A DNA stretch of 64,000 nt, taken from contig NZ_WNIJ01000005.1 of the NCBI RefSeq assembly GCF_009725755.1, forward strand, positions 1-64,000, in the 5' to 3' direction. This DNA comes from Bombella sp. ESL0385 (GTDB lineage: Bacteria > Pseudomonadota > Alphaproteobacteria > Acetobacterales > Acetobacteraceae). The notes under the pieces are model-generated. The model saw only the letters and a program-made list of their open reading frames with translations, searched no databases and was not told the DNA's origin. Shown piece by piece: positions 47,273 to 56,971 of this stretch; position 1 is the first letter of the stretch; each line of letters begins with the position of its first letter. The translations under genes and the position numbers were made by a program.

Positions 47273-47782
47273 ATGAGCAAGATTCACCATTTTCACACAA
47301 GCAACAACACCCCAGACAACACAAAGAGCGTCTCTATCGAGACACTTAATGCCCGTCTGGCAGACCTGATCGACCTCGCGTTGGTCACCAAGCAGGCCCA
47401 TTGGAACCTCAAGGGGACAAACTTCATCGGCGTACATGAAATGCTCGATGGCTTCCGTGGCGGGCTTGATGGCTTTATCGACACCGCTGCTGAACGTGCG
47501 GTACAGCTTGGTGGCGTTGCCCTCGGCACAGTGCAGACAGTGCATGACCACACAAACTGCGCCCCTTACCCCACAAACATCTTCACTGTTCTCGACCACA
47601 TCAAAGCCTTGGCAGAACGCTATGGCGTAGTGGCCAACAAAATCCGTGAGGCCATTAAAACAACGGCCGAGGCTGGCGATGATGATACAGCGGACCTCTT
47701 TACAGAGATTTCCCGCGGTTTGGATAAGAACCTCTGGTTCCTAGAGGCTCATCTTCAGGCTGAAGCTGGCCCGCGCTCCTAA
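47273..47782 (+). CDS. dps: Dps-type DNA-binding ferritin-like protein
   Basis: A 169-aa four-helix-bundle protein that stores iron, consumes peroxide and can bind DNA. The ferroxidase ligands are in TKQAHWNLKGTNFIGVHEMLDGF and DGFIDTAAERAVQLGG. GLDKNLWFLEAHLQ closes the last helix. An N-terminal tail of about 20 residues is rich in His and Asn. A strong AGGAG precedes the ATG. It is monocistronic with a terminator. Confidence 0.95.
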   Translation: MSKIHHFHTSNNTPDNTKSVSIETLNARLADLIDLALVTKQAHWNLKGTNFIGVHEMLDGFRGGLDGFIDTAAERAVQLGGVALGTVQTVHDHTNCAPYPTNIFTVLDHIKALAERYGVVANKIREAIKTTAEAGDDDTADLFTEISRGLDKNLWFLEAHLQAEAGPRS

Positions 47783-47790
47783 GGCGTATA

Positions 47791-47829
47791 AAAAGAGGGA
47801 GCCGCTCGTCAAGCTAGCTCCCTCTTTTA
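47791..47829 (+). terminator. Intrinsic terminator after dps
   Basis: AAAAGAGGGAGC/GCTCCCTCTTTT stem with a 14-nt loop, starting 8 nt after the dps stop and followed by an AT-rich run. Confidence 0.88.
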
Positions 47830-47830
47830 T

Positions 47831-47867
47831 AAAAAAGGCGTGCCCCCCACGGAGGACACGCCTTTTT
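47831..47867 (-). terminator. Terminator of the secretion-glycosylation operon
   Basis: AAAAAAGGCGTG/CACGCCTTTTT inverted repeat with a partly paired loop. On the minus strand it starts about 14 nt beyond the last gene of the operon and ends in a T run. Confidence 0.85.
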
Positions 47868-47881
47868 CTTTACCTTCCGCT

Positions 47882-48406
<525 letters not shown>

Positions 48407-48407
48407 C

Positions 48408-49640
48408 TTATATCGCCTCCCGGCCTGTCATTTTACTTATCAGGGCCTCATATTGGGCCAGATACTGCTGCATATCCAAGGTCTTCTCGGCTCTTTGGCG
48501 CACATTATGGCTCAACTGCGCCCCTAATGTACGATGTTCCAAAAGATTCAAAATAGCCTCGCTTAAAGCATGCGGTTTTAAAAAAGGTACCATCAGAGCC
48601 GTTTCCCCATGGGTAAGATATTCTTGCACGGGGGCTGTATCACTCACAACCAGAGGGCACCCTAACGCCATAGCCTCTCGCAAAGACCATGATAGAACAA
48701 AAGGATATGTTAGATAAATATGAGCATCAGAGCGTTGCAACACACGAATCATCTGCTCACGCTCCAACCACCCTACAAAATGAATCCGTGAGAGGTCTAG
48801 CTGGCCCTCAAGCTCCTTTAACATCTGCTCACGCCACGTCCCGCCACCTACAGGGGGCACACCATAACTTACATCATCCCCCCCCATGAGGATGACCCGG
48901 CAATCAGGCCGAGCCTTTAACAAAGCAGGCAAGGCGCGCATCATACTATGAAAGCCACGATAAGGCTCCAAATTGCGCGCGGCGTACGTCACCAATGTTT
49001 CATAAGGCGCGACCACTATCTCACCAAGCTGAAAAGGCTCCCGCTTTATCATAGGGTCCGGACGATAGCGCGTAAGGTCCACCCCTTCATCTAACAAAGT
49101 AAGCTTATCATGCGCCCATTGCGGATAAGTATCCCGCTGAAAACGCGTTGGCGTTTGCCCTAATCCTGGCCCTGCTAAAGCCTGAAGATTGACCGTATTC
49201 TTACAGCGAATCAGCAGCTCTACATTCTCTGGAGGAGGGAACTCAGGGTCAAACCCCGTATCCCGCCCTGTCAGACCATAATAGAACTCAAAATATCCCA
49301 ACAAGGGCACGTCTGGAAACACAGACTCTAGATTCAACAACTCACCCCAGCCATGATGACCGATGATAATATCAGGCTGGAAACCAAGCGTCTTTAAGGA
49401 GCGTGCTACCGCCGCCACTGCCTCAGCACGGCGAATCGCGTAATCAAACTCCCCTACAAAAGGATGGCTCTTACCGCGCTCCAACTCCGGTAGGCGGTAC
49501 AAAACCCGCCTGACACCGGGAATGTCTGGCCCTTTACCAGCGGTAAGAAACACGACATCATGCTCAGGGTTACGCCCTAGCCGTGCGACAATATGAGCAT
49601 ATTGCGCGGGGAAACTCTGATGAACAAAAAGAAAACGCAC
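48408..49640 (-). CDS. Glycosyltransferase, GT4 family
   Basis: A 410-aa GT-B glycosyltransferase. The N-terminal Rossmann half starts MRFLFVHQSFPAQYAHI. The C-terminal half has RNLEPYRGFHSMMRALPALLKARP, VILMGGDD and the acceptor-loop SWSLREAMALGCPLVVSDTAPVQE with the GT4 E-x7-E pattern. The sugar and acceptor are unknown. The start is GTG with a GGGGGAA region upstream. It lies 26 nt after the ChW-like gene and 1 nt before the Pro-Glu-repeat gene. Confidence 0.88.
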   Translation of the reverse strand: MRFLFVHQSFPAQYAHIVARLGRNPEHDVVFLTAGKGPDIPGVRRVLYRLPELERGKSHPFVGEFDYAIRRAEAVAAVARSLKTLGFQPDIIIGHHGWGELLNLESVFPDVPLLGYFEFYYGLTGRDTGFDPEFPPPENVELLIRCKNTVNLQALAGPGLGQTPTRFQRDTYPQWAHDKLTLLDEGVDLTRYRPDPMIKREPFQLGEIVVAPYETLVTYAARNLEPYRGFHSMMRALPALLKARPDCRVILMGGDDVSYGVPPVGGGTWREQMLKELEGQLDLSRIHFVGWLEREQMIRVLQRSDAHIYLTYPFVLSWSLREAMALGCPLVVSDTAPVQEYLTHGETALMVPFLKPHALSEAILNLLEHRTLGAQLSHNVRQRAEKTLDMQQYLAQYEALISKMTGREAI

Positions 49641-49666
49641 CCGTTCCCCCAGCCAACCTTAGGCCA

Positions 49667-50575
49667 TCACGCTTTAGCAGACCGCGCCCGACCCTGCGTA
49701 CCGCTTGCTTTAGCAGACCGCCGCCGCGCAGGCACCAACTTGACACAAAAAGCCTCCAGCGGAGCAAGGCTCTCTGCCTGGAGGGCATCATCATCACTAT
49801 CTGCGAGGCTTACTTCTGTTCCATCGGTAAAGCACGCTACAAGATCAAGCGACCATTTTTGTGCAGCCTCACCCTTTAAGCGTACACGCAACCCTAGAAT
49901 CGGCAAGGACATCCCACGAGAGCCACAAAACTGCCCGCCTTCAGCCCATGGCGACAACCAGCCACGCCCAAGAACAGCCTGATATTCTATATCTTCTGCA
50001 GCAACCCCTTCCTCAGATGGAGTGATGGAGAAGCCCTCAATCCACCGTTTGCTGCCTTTTTTACCAACCCATTCCCCCACGGCACAGCCAACATCACCAT
50101 GCCGCTGCACATGAGCTACAACCTCATGCTTACTCGCCCCGGCTGCACCAGAGACAGACGCTTGGCTCTGCCCCCCTTCCCCAGCAACGGGAGCAACAGC
50201 CTCACCACTCACTTGCCCAGCTGGTACACCACCAATCAAACGAATCACCTGCAAGCGCGGGGCCTCCCCACCTGCCTGACCATCTTGATATGTTGTGACC
50301 ATAATCCCCGCTGGACCACGGCGGATGCGCACCAATGCCGCACTATTAGCCGCTCCCATCCAGCCATCCTCTGCAAAGGTGACAACCTCTACAGCATCAG
50401 CCGGGGAGCCCGGCGCACGGGAGATGCGAATCCCCGGCAGACCGCTTGGTCCGGCCTCTGTCTGCCCCGGCGCATGGAACACGCAAAACACCCCCGCATC
50501 CAACGTCATCACATGCGCACCGGCCTTGAGGTCCGTAATATGATGACGGGGTTGGTCTTTCTCTTTGTCGGGCAT
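49667..50575 (-). CDS. Protein with two ChW-like repeats, function unknown
   Basis: A 302-aa protein without a signal peptide. Residues 1-110 look beta-rich with no known match. Two related repeats follow at about 150-190 (HVQRHGDVG ... GEWVGKKGSKRWIEGFSI) and 193-235 (IEYQAVLGRGWLSPWAEGG ... GSRGMSLPILGLRVRL). They resemble the clostridial hydrophobic-with-conserved-W (ChW) pattern. The C-terminus is basic and contains two RSAKA copies. The ATG has a GGAG ribosome-binding site. It is preceded by a 130-nt gap with a promoter-like sequence, inside the secretion/glycosyltransferase operon. Confidence 0.7.
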   Translation of the reverse strand: MPDKEKDQPRHHITDLKAGAHVMTLDAGVFCVFHAPGQTEAGPSGLPGIRISRAPGSPADAVEVVTFAEDGWMGAANSAALVRIRRGPAGIMVTTYQDGQAGGEAPRLQVIRLIGGVPAGQVSGEAVAPVAGEGGQSQASVSGAAGASKHEVVAHVQRHGDVGCAVGEWVGKKGSKRWIEGFSITPSEEGVAAEDIEYQAVLGRGWLSPWAEGGQFCGSRGMSLPILGLRVRLKGEAAQKWSLDLVACFTDGTEVSLADSDDDALQAESLAPLEAFCVKLVPARRRSAKASGTQGRARSAKA

Positions 50576-50648
50576 GTTTTCTCCAATAGGCCGAGACTAC
50601 AAAATACGAAATCTTTATTCGCACAGAACAAGTTGGTATGTCACCTCC

Positions 50649-50677
50649 AGAATACCTTATTTTAACCCTTTCTGCAA
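50649..50677 (-). promoter_or_regulatory. Internal promoter candidate for the last three genes of the operon
   Basis: On the minus strand TTGCAG (50672-50677) and TATTCT (50649-50654) are separated by exactly 17 nt in an AT-rich gap. This would give the ChW-like protein, the GT4 enzyme and the Pro-Glu protein a transcript of their own. Confidence 0.5.
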
Positions 50678-50705
50678 AATCATTATATTTCAAAAGGTTG
50701 TTATG

Positions 50706-53678
50706 CTATCCGTGCGTCATAAAAAACGCTGCTAACCGCTCCACTGGCATCCCCAAAGGGATGATCTGCCCCCATTGCGGCCCAGCTTGCTTAATCCGCG
50801 CAGCAGAAGCCCCAATATCAAACCCCACCACAGCCAAACCAGCCTGCCATAACCATCCCAACGTATAACACCATGTTTCTGGCGCGATTGAGGCAATAAA
50901 GCCGATATCTGCATCCGCATCTCGCAACAACGCCATTGTATCAGCTTCCTCATACGCACCTGTCACGCTTACCCCCGCTTGCAAAAGAGCATCGTCATCA
51001 TGTGTGCCCCCAATCAATATCAAATGCAGAGGCAAAGCATGCTTTTGGATATACTGCCCTAATGTCAAAATAACGTCATATCCTTTCCACCGGCTAATAC
51101 CGCCGAGAATCACAATCCGTCTTGGCCGCCCCCGTACTAAAAAGTAATCCTTTACTAACAGCGCGGAGCGAGCATGTATCGTTTGGTCATCCTCCAAAGC
51201 TTCACAGATAATGGACCTTGTAAGCGACACATGACGTGCCAAGCGTTTTGCTGCATCCTCACTAGGGGCTACAATCCGGCGCGCTGCGTTTAATTCCTTT
51301 GTTGAGCGAGCAATTAAAGCGGGCAGACTTATCGCCTCATCCAACGGGACATTGCCCTCTGCCAAGCACGCCTCACACCCGGTGAGAGACGGCTCCCCAC
51401 AATAACGCCCTTCCTCATTACACAAAGCGATACGGGGGCAGAACCATATATGATCATGCACATAGACCTCATATGGCACACCCAATTTATGATGCAGCTG
51501 CCGCATCCCCGGCTCATGCCCTAATAAATGATGCCAAATGACACATTCCACCCCCATCTCCTGCAAAAAGGCCACCAAAATGGGATAGTCCTCTGGCAAA
51601 GCGAAACGAAGATTAGGGACCACAAGCCCCTCAACCGGGCTTACAACCCGGCACCCCTCCATCGTAGGCTCGATAATGAACGGTAAAAGCCCCGCTTTAC
51701 ATAAACGCACCGCATGTTCACGCACGGCGCGCGCGACACCCCCACCGCCCCGATGTTGGAGCAACACCACCGCGCTGGAGAAACGCACCCGATGCTGGGC
51801 CATGCGCTGCCAATCCAACTGCCGCCAGAAAACACGCAGCGGCTCCGCCTGCTTCCACCGCTGGATCGCGGCATCATAACCGGGATAAAGGCGATTCAGA
51901 ATCGTAAGATTCCGCTGCAAAAGCGGGCTGCCTTCGGCCCCGAAAGAGCCATGACCATAATGCAGAACATACACATCCGCCCCCACAAGATGCGTAAAAC
52001 CTGCCTCACTAGCCCTTAGGCAGAAATCATTTTCCTCCCCATAACCTTGCGCAAAATACGCCCCTCGTAATCGTCCTACCGCTTTAAGACACGCAGCCGA
52101 AACAGCCATGCAAAACCCATTTGCTGTCGGTAAGCTCACATGAAGTGGCATGGCCTCCGCTTGTTGTTGGCACAGCGCATCTAGCGCGGCGGCTTCTTGC
52201 ACAGATGGAGCGGGATTGTCACGATTCGGCACCGGGTAAGAGGTCAACCCGCCTGCATTAGAGAGCGGCGTGACCGTCCCCACCCCCGCTTGGCCCAACC
52301 AACGGCGCAATCGTTCTACCCACGGGCCAAAGACAAGCGTATCGCTATTAAGCCAAATGACATCCCACCCCTCTGGCACCAAAGCAAGGCCGGTATTAAT
52401 GCTCTCCACAAACCCTTGATTACGCTCATGACGCTTAATCCGCACACGCCCCTCTTGTGCGAGAGAGAGGAGATACGTACGCAAAGCTACCTCTGGGGAC
52501 GCATCATCAATAATAATAACCCGGCATGAAGGGGGAATGGTCGCTAACACGCTTTCTACACAAGCTTGCACCATAGCTTTATCCCGATAAACAGGGATAA
52601 TCACCGCGCATCCCGCTGCTACCGTGCTTTGCTGCCCCTTGCCCACATACTTACGCGCCTTCCGGCAACCTTCCCGCGTCCAGCCTTTCCGCTTATTCCC
52701 GGTAGATGAGGGCGATTGCATCAACTGCACAAGGGCCGGGTCTAACGGCGCGCCCTGTAACAACCTGCCATAACCATCATAAAAGCCCGTCCGCTTTACC
52801 GCTAAATCTGGCCATGCTTCATAGGGAAGGTAAAACCCATAAGGACGCTGCAAAAGAGCCGTGCTGCTAAAGCCCTCCGCTAGCCCCTCTATCTTTATCG
52901 GTACTTCATGACCATCCACCCTAATAGTGGGCACAGCCCCCGGCTCTCCGGGGTACCATAACCATCCGCGTACCCCTTGGGCCTCTGGCGTGATGAGGGA
53001 ATGGCAGCGTATCACGGCCTGAAGGTCAATCTGGCCTCCTAACATAGTATGGCCATCACAAATAATACGGAGGCGTTCCCCACGCCACCACGGGCCTTTC
53101 TGTTGAGGGACATGCTCTGCGAGGTCATACATACCACTAGAGAACGGCCCTAAAGGGACATCATCTAAAAACACCGTCACCAGTTTTCTAACGCGCAGCC
53201 ATAACACCCCCGCGCACGACAATGATGCCCATCCAACAGCCTTTATAGAGGCTACAATGCCATCCATGAGCACATCATGCCCGTCCCCAAGGCTATTACG
53301 CGCTAAAAGCTGCGCCATAACGCGCGCAGCATCCACCGCACGTCCTTGCTGCGATAACACGCCTGCAAGGGCCAATCCCGTTTCTCTCACCCCAGATTGA
53401 CCCCATAAATCCTCTAACCGAGGAAGGGCCTTGGCCAAAAACCCTCCCTCCCATAACGCCATAGCGTATGTGAAGCTAAGCGTAGCAGCCCGACCAGAGA
53501 GACGCTCAGCCCGCCCTAGCCAGAATAACCCATCCTCCAACTCCCCCTGCTTGATGCACGCCATCCCTTTGGTGAACATCTTGTGCAACTCTTGGAGATG
53601 CTGCGCCTCCCAACGCGCTTCCTCCTGCGGGGTACAAAACCGCCCATAACCGGGAATAAACGTAACAGGTGTCTTCAC
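50706..53678 (-). CDS. Bimodular glycosyltransferase (GT2 plus GT4-like)
   Basis: A 990-aa protein. Residues 30-135 look like TPR helices. Around 228-285 is one copy of the same accessory module seen in the 832-aa glycosyltransferase (GVRGWLWYPG ... VDGHEV ... YGFYLP). A GT2 domain spans about 355-620 (CAVIIPVYRD, IIDDAS, LNSDTL, GYGEENDFCLR). A GT-B/GT4-like part follows from about 636 (LLQHRGGGGVARAV, VILGGISRWKGYDVIL). It probably adds two or more sugars in sequence. The ATG overlaps the Sel1 gene stop by 4 nt. Confidence 0.85.
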   Translation of the reverse strand: MKTPVTFIPGYGRFCTPQEEARWEAQHLQELHKMFTKGMACIKQGELEDGLFWLGRAERLSGRAATLSFTYAMALWEGGFLAKALPRLEDLWGQSGVRETGLALAGVLSQQGRAVDAARVMAQLLARNSLGDGHDVLMDGIVASIKAVGWASLSCAGVLWLRVRKLVTVFLDDVPLGPFSSGMYDLAEHVPQQKGPWWRGERLRIICDGHTMLGGQIDLQAVIRCHSLITPEAQGVRGWLWYPGEPGAVPTIRVDGHEVPIKIEGLAEGFSSTALLQRPYGFYLPYEAWPDLAVKRTGFYDGYGRLLQGAPLDPALVQLMQSPSSTGNKRKGWTREGCRKARKYVGKGQQSTVAAGCAVIIPVYRDKAMVQACVESVLATIPPSCRVIIIDDASPEVALRTYLLSLAQEGRVRIKRHERNQGFVESINTGLALVPEGWDVIWLNSDTLVFGPWVERLRRWLGQAGVGTVTPLSNAGGLTSYPVPNRDNPAPSVQEAAALDALCQQQAEAMPLHVSLPTANGFCMAVSAACLKAVGRLRGAYFAQGYGEENDFCLRASEAGFTHLVGADVYVLHYGHGSFGAEGSPLLQRNLTILNRLYPGYDAAIQRWKQAEPLRVFWRQLDWQRMAQHRVRFSSAVVLLQHRGGGGVARAVREHAVRLCKAGLLPFIIEPTMEGCRVVSPVEGLVVPNLRFALPEDYPILVAFLQEMGVECVIWHHLLGHEPGMRQLHHKLGVPYEVYVHDHIWFCPRIALCNEEGRYCGEPSLTGCEACLAEGNVPLDEAISLPALIARSTKELNAARRIVAPSEDAAKRLARHVSLTRSIICEALEDDQTIHARSALLVKDYFLVRGRPRRIVILGGISRWKGYDVILTLGQYIQKHALPLHLILIGGTHDDDALLQAGVSVTGAYEEADTMALLRDADADIGFIASIAPETWCYTLGWLWQAGLAVVGFDIGASAARIKQAGPQWGQIIPLGMPVERLAAFFMTHG

Positions 53679-55459
53679 GATACCGCGGGGGCAGAAGACG
53701 ATGACGGCATCTCCTCCAACAAGGCTTTCGCACGTTCAACCCCTTGTTGAGCGGCCTGTGTCAACCAGTAGCGGGCTTGCTCTACATCTTGCTCACCGCC
53801 TAGGCCTTTAAGCCAATAACGCCCCAACATCATCTGCCCTAAACCATGACCCCGTTGTGCGGCTTCCTCAAAATAATGCCGCGCACGGGGCAGGTCGGCA
53901 GGGACATTATGCCCACCCCCATACATCGCCCCAAGGGAGAAATACGCCTCTACCAAGCCACCCTCTGCCGCTTGATGATACAGCTCCAACGCGCGGGCAT
54001 GATCCTTTATGCCATTCACCTGCCCCGTCACAAAAATCTGCGCCACACTCGCGCAAGCTTCTGGCATACCCTGCCGCGCGGCTTTCTCCATCCACATCAG
54101 CCCATAACGCTGATTTTTGGTTACACCGCGCCCCTCAAATAACATACGGCCATACCAATATTGAGCATTCACCACACCTTCCCGCGCAAGCCCAAACCAA
54201 TGGAAGGCATGCCGCTCATCCGCTGTCGCCCCAATCCCTTGGGCTAAACAGACGCCCAAATTAAACGCCCCTAAAAGGTCACCCCCCTCTGCTTGCTGCC
54301 GCAACCGTTTATGAAGGTCCGCTCGCTCCTCATCAGGACGCACAACACCTGCGAGTACAAGATTCCCAAAATCTGCATCGGCATGCTTATCACCCCGCAT
54401 GGCCGCAAAATTAAACCAATGCGCCGCTTTGGCCTCATCCCGCACAACGCCTGTCCCGGTAAGATATAACACCGCTAGAACACGCGCCGCTGATGTATGA
54501 TTTTGCTCAGCAGCAAGCTCATACCACCGGGCGGCCTCCATAGGGCGATGAAGAAAATCCTCCCCACGGATATATAAATCCCCTAATAAGGCCGCGGCCT
54601 CCGGGTCTCCCCCATAAGCAGCCCGGCGCAACCATGTTTCCGCTTGCACAGGGTTAGGCGTAACCCCAACACCTTTCAGCAACATCAAGCCATAACGTGC
54701 TTGGGCTGACGGAATCTCTAACTCTGCGGCTTGCTTATAATAGGCTGCTGCTTTTTCGGCATCACGCTTCTGCCCGCCAACACCATGCTCATACAGCCAG
54801 CCCATCGCCGCATTGGCGATTCCCACACCACCATCTGCTGCCCGCTGCACCAAAGCCATCGCATAAGCACGCTGAGCATCATCTACAGCTTCATCCAGCA
54901 GGATAAGCCCTAGCCCCAAAGCTGCTTGTAAGGACCCGCCCCGCACAGCTTGCCCATACCAATGCCGTGCAGCCTCATTATCCCGCACATCTTCAGGGCC
55001 ATGATTAAAAATATGCCCTAATAAAGCTTGGGATTCGACATGCCCTGCCTCAGCCCCACGCTCCGCCCAAAAACGGGCCTGCGTAAAGTTAGGCGCGTAT
55101 CCTTCCTCCTCACCTTCCTGAGCGGGGTCATAAAGCCCTCTCTCCACAGCAGCAGGGGTTGTAGGGTCAAAATCAGACGGTAACCCCATGGCGCATAAGG
55201 TCGCCAAGGTAAAGCAGGCCTCTACCAACCCTGCTGCTGCCGCGCGATACGTCCATCGGGCTCCTTCCTCCAACGAAGGCGGCGTGCCTTGCCCAGCAAG
55301 ATAGCATTGCCCGACCTTATACGCTGCCTCTGGCACACCAGAGCCTGCCAGCCGCGCTAGGAGGGAGAAGGCTTGCGTGGCCTTCCCCCGCTCTTGCAAC
55401 CGCTGAGCACGATTCAGCTTACGGGGAACGGAGTTAAAAAATTCAAAACGGCCCGCCAT
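53675..55459 (-). CDS. Sel1-repeat (SLR) protein
   Basis: A 594-aa protein built almost entirely of Sel1-like repeats. About a dozen copies of the A-x(2)-Y-x-L-G-x(2)-Y-x(2)-G-x-G pattern occur, for example AAYKVGQCYLAGQGTP, AQARYGLMLLKGVGVTP and AQYWYGRMLFEGRGVT. No signal peptide is seen, so a cytoplasmic scaffold is likely. Such repeats mediate protein-protein contacts. It lies between hlyD and the large glycosyltransferase with minimal spacing, which suggests it links secretion and glycosylation (inference). Confidence 0.9.
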   Translation of the reverse strand: MAGRFEFFNSVPRKLNRAQRLQERGKATQAFSLLARLAGSGVPEAAYKVGQCYLAGQGTPPSLEEGARWTYRAAAAGLVEACFTLATLCAMGLPSDFDPTTPAAVERGLYDPAQEGEEEGYAPNFTQARFWAERGAEAGHVESQALLGHIFNHGPEDVRDNEAARHWYGQAVRGGSLQAALGLGLILLDEAVDDAQRAYAMALVQRAADGGVGIANAAMGWLYEHGVGGQKRDAEKAAAYYKQAAELEIPSAQARYGLMLLKGVGVTPNPVQAETWLRRAAYGGDPEAAALLGDLYIRGEDFLHRPMEAARWYELAAEQNHTSAARVLAVLYLTGTGVVRDEAKAAHWFNFAAMRGDKHADADFGNLVLAGVVRPDEERADLHKRLRQQAEGGDLLGAFNLGVCLAQGIGATADERHAFHWFGLAREGVVNAQYWYGRMLFEGRGVTKNQRYGLMWMEKAARQGMPEACASVAQIFVTGQVNGIKDHARALELYHQAAEGGLVEAYFSLGAMYGGGHNVPADLPRARHYFEEAAQRGHGLGQMMLGRYWLKGLGGEQDVEQARYWLTQAAQQGVERAKALLEEMPSSSSAPAVS

Positions 55460-55474
55460 GACTATACCCTCCCT

Positions 55475-56971
55475 TTATGAGGGTTCCTTCATACCATCTG
55501 TTGCAATCGGCACAGCACGACTAAACAGATATTCCAGAATCGTCCGCTTACCAACATCAATATCCGCCGTAATGGGCATACCAGGGCTTGGATGGAAGAA
55601 GGACGGCTGACCATGCAACGTATATTTATCAATCTTCAACCGAACACGATAGAAAATCGCTGCTCCGCCTGACTTCATCAACGCAGATGGGTCTATCCCT
55701 GCGCGGATATTCCCCTCCACCATCTCCGGCGGCAAGAACGTATCGGCACTAATAAGCCGAACCGTCCCTTTAGCCCCGCCATATTGCACATAAGGAAAGC
55801 TCGCGAATTTAATAATCGCATGATGCCCCTCCCGCACATAGGCACTATCCTGCGGGCTCATAATCGCCTCAACTTCCATCCCTGTATCGGTTGGCTCCAA
55901 CGTCATCACCCGCACAGTGGGCGAAACCATAGACCCAACAGAAATCGGCGCAATGGTAAGGACAATTCCATTTGCTGGCGCACGAAGGTCAATATCCTTT
56001 TGGGCTTCACGGCCCTTACGATATTGGCTTCTCAACTGGTCCAGTTTTCGCTCATCTGTCACAAGCTGGTTATAAATGCTCACCATCCATGAGTGGACAT
56101 AGCTATCACGCTGAGCTTGGAGAGCTATAAGGCGGTTTTGTGTTCCCCCCACTTCCTGCTGAGCAGCAATGAGAAGCCGCTCTGTATCCATCACAGCATC
56201 TTGCGCCCCAAGGGTAGATAAGCGAGAGCCTACAGCCTCCTTCTGTTCACGTTGGCGCATATCCAGCACAGCACGCGTTACACGCAGCTTGCTGCTATAC
56301 ATCGCGACATTGCCCTTAGCGGCCTGCAAATCATTCTGCATCCCTGCAATGCGGCGATCATAATCCTGCAAATGCGCTTGATAATCAGCCTGCATTTTAA
56401 GGAAGACTTCCTGCTGCTGGAGGGAGGCAGGGACATTCATATCCACATGATATGTCTGATTGCTCGCCTGCGCTTTAAGCCGTACCACCTCTGCTTGGAG
56501 AGAGAGCATCTGAGCGGAAAGATTCTCCATATCCGCATCGCTCAATGTAGGGTCCAGCCGCGCCATAACCTGCCCTTTACGGACATATTGCCCCACACTG
56601 ACATTGATCGTCTTTACACGCCCCATAGCTGAGGGCTGAATAATCGCAATAGGCTCTGTCGAAATAAGCCGCCCAGTCGCCGTAACCACCTTATTAACCG
56701 GGAACAACCCCATCGCTGCAATAGAGGCCAAGACCAACGAGCCAACAATCCAAATGATATAACGAGCCGAAGCCGTCATGGGCATATTAACAAGCCCTAG
56801 CGTTGGGGAGTGGAACTCCAACAACGCAACGGGCATGTCATGCGGAGCGTACGGATCATCTGCCTTACGCGGGCCCTTTACGCTTACTGCCTCCATAGAG
56901 GTATCAGACACATCTTCCCGCGTGCCTCCATCGCGCTGGGGGGCGGGGCTGGTCGATTTATGATTACTCAT
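55475..56971 (-). CDS. HlyD-family type I secretion adaptor
   Basis: A 498-aa membrane fusion protein. A cytoplasmic N-terminus of about 85 residues is followed by one helix (YIIWIVGSLVLASIAAMGLF), then a lipoyl-like half (IIQPSAMGRVKTINVSVGQYVRKGQVMARLDP), a long coiled coil (about 155-330) and a C-terminal beta part (ANGIVLTIAPISVGSMVSP). It connects the ABC transporter to a TolC-type channel. The ATG overlaps the transporter stop (TGATG). No TolC gene lies in this operon. Confidence 0.93.
   Translation of the reverse strand: MSNHKSTSPAPQRDGGTREDVSDTSMEAVSVKGPRKADDPYAPHDMPVALLEFHSPTLGLVNMPMTASARYIIWIVGSLVLASIAAMGLFPVNKVVTATGRLISTEPIAIIQPSAMGRVKTINVSVGQYVRKGQVMARLDPTLSDADMENLSAQMLSLQAEVVRLKAQASNQTYHVDMNVPASLQQQEVFLKMQADYQAHLQDYDRRIAGMQNDLQAAKGNVAMYSSKLRVTRAVLDMRQREQKEAVGSRLSTLGAQDAVMDTERLLIAAQQEVGGTQNRLIALQAQRDSYVHSWMVSIYNQLVTDERKLDQLRSQYRKGREAQKDIDLRAPANGIVLTIAPISVGSMVSPTVRVMTLEPTDTGMEVEAIMSPQDSAYVREGHHAIIKFASFPYVQYGGAKGTVRLISADTFLPPEMVEGNIRAGIDPSALMKSGGAAIFYRVRLKIDKYTLHGQPSFFHPSPGMPITADIDVGKRTILEYLFSRAVPIATDGMKEPS

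Noticed and set aside
50397-50693. Minus-strand frame starting at the GGAGGT-like sequence before the ChW-like gene
   Set aside because: It overlaps the better-supported 302-aa gene in another frame and its product has no features.
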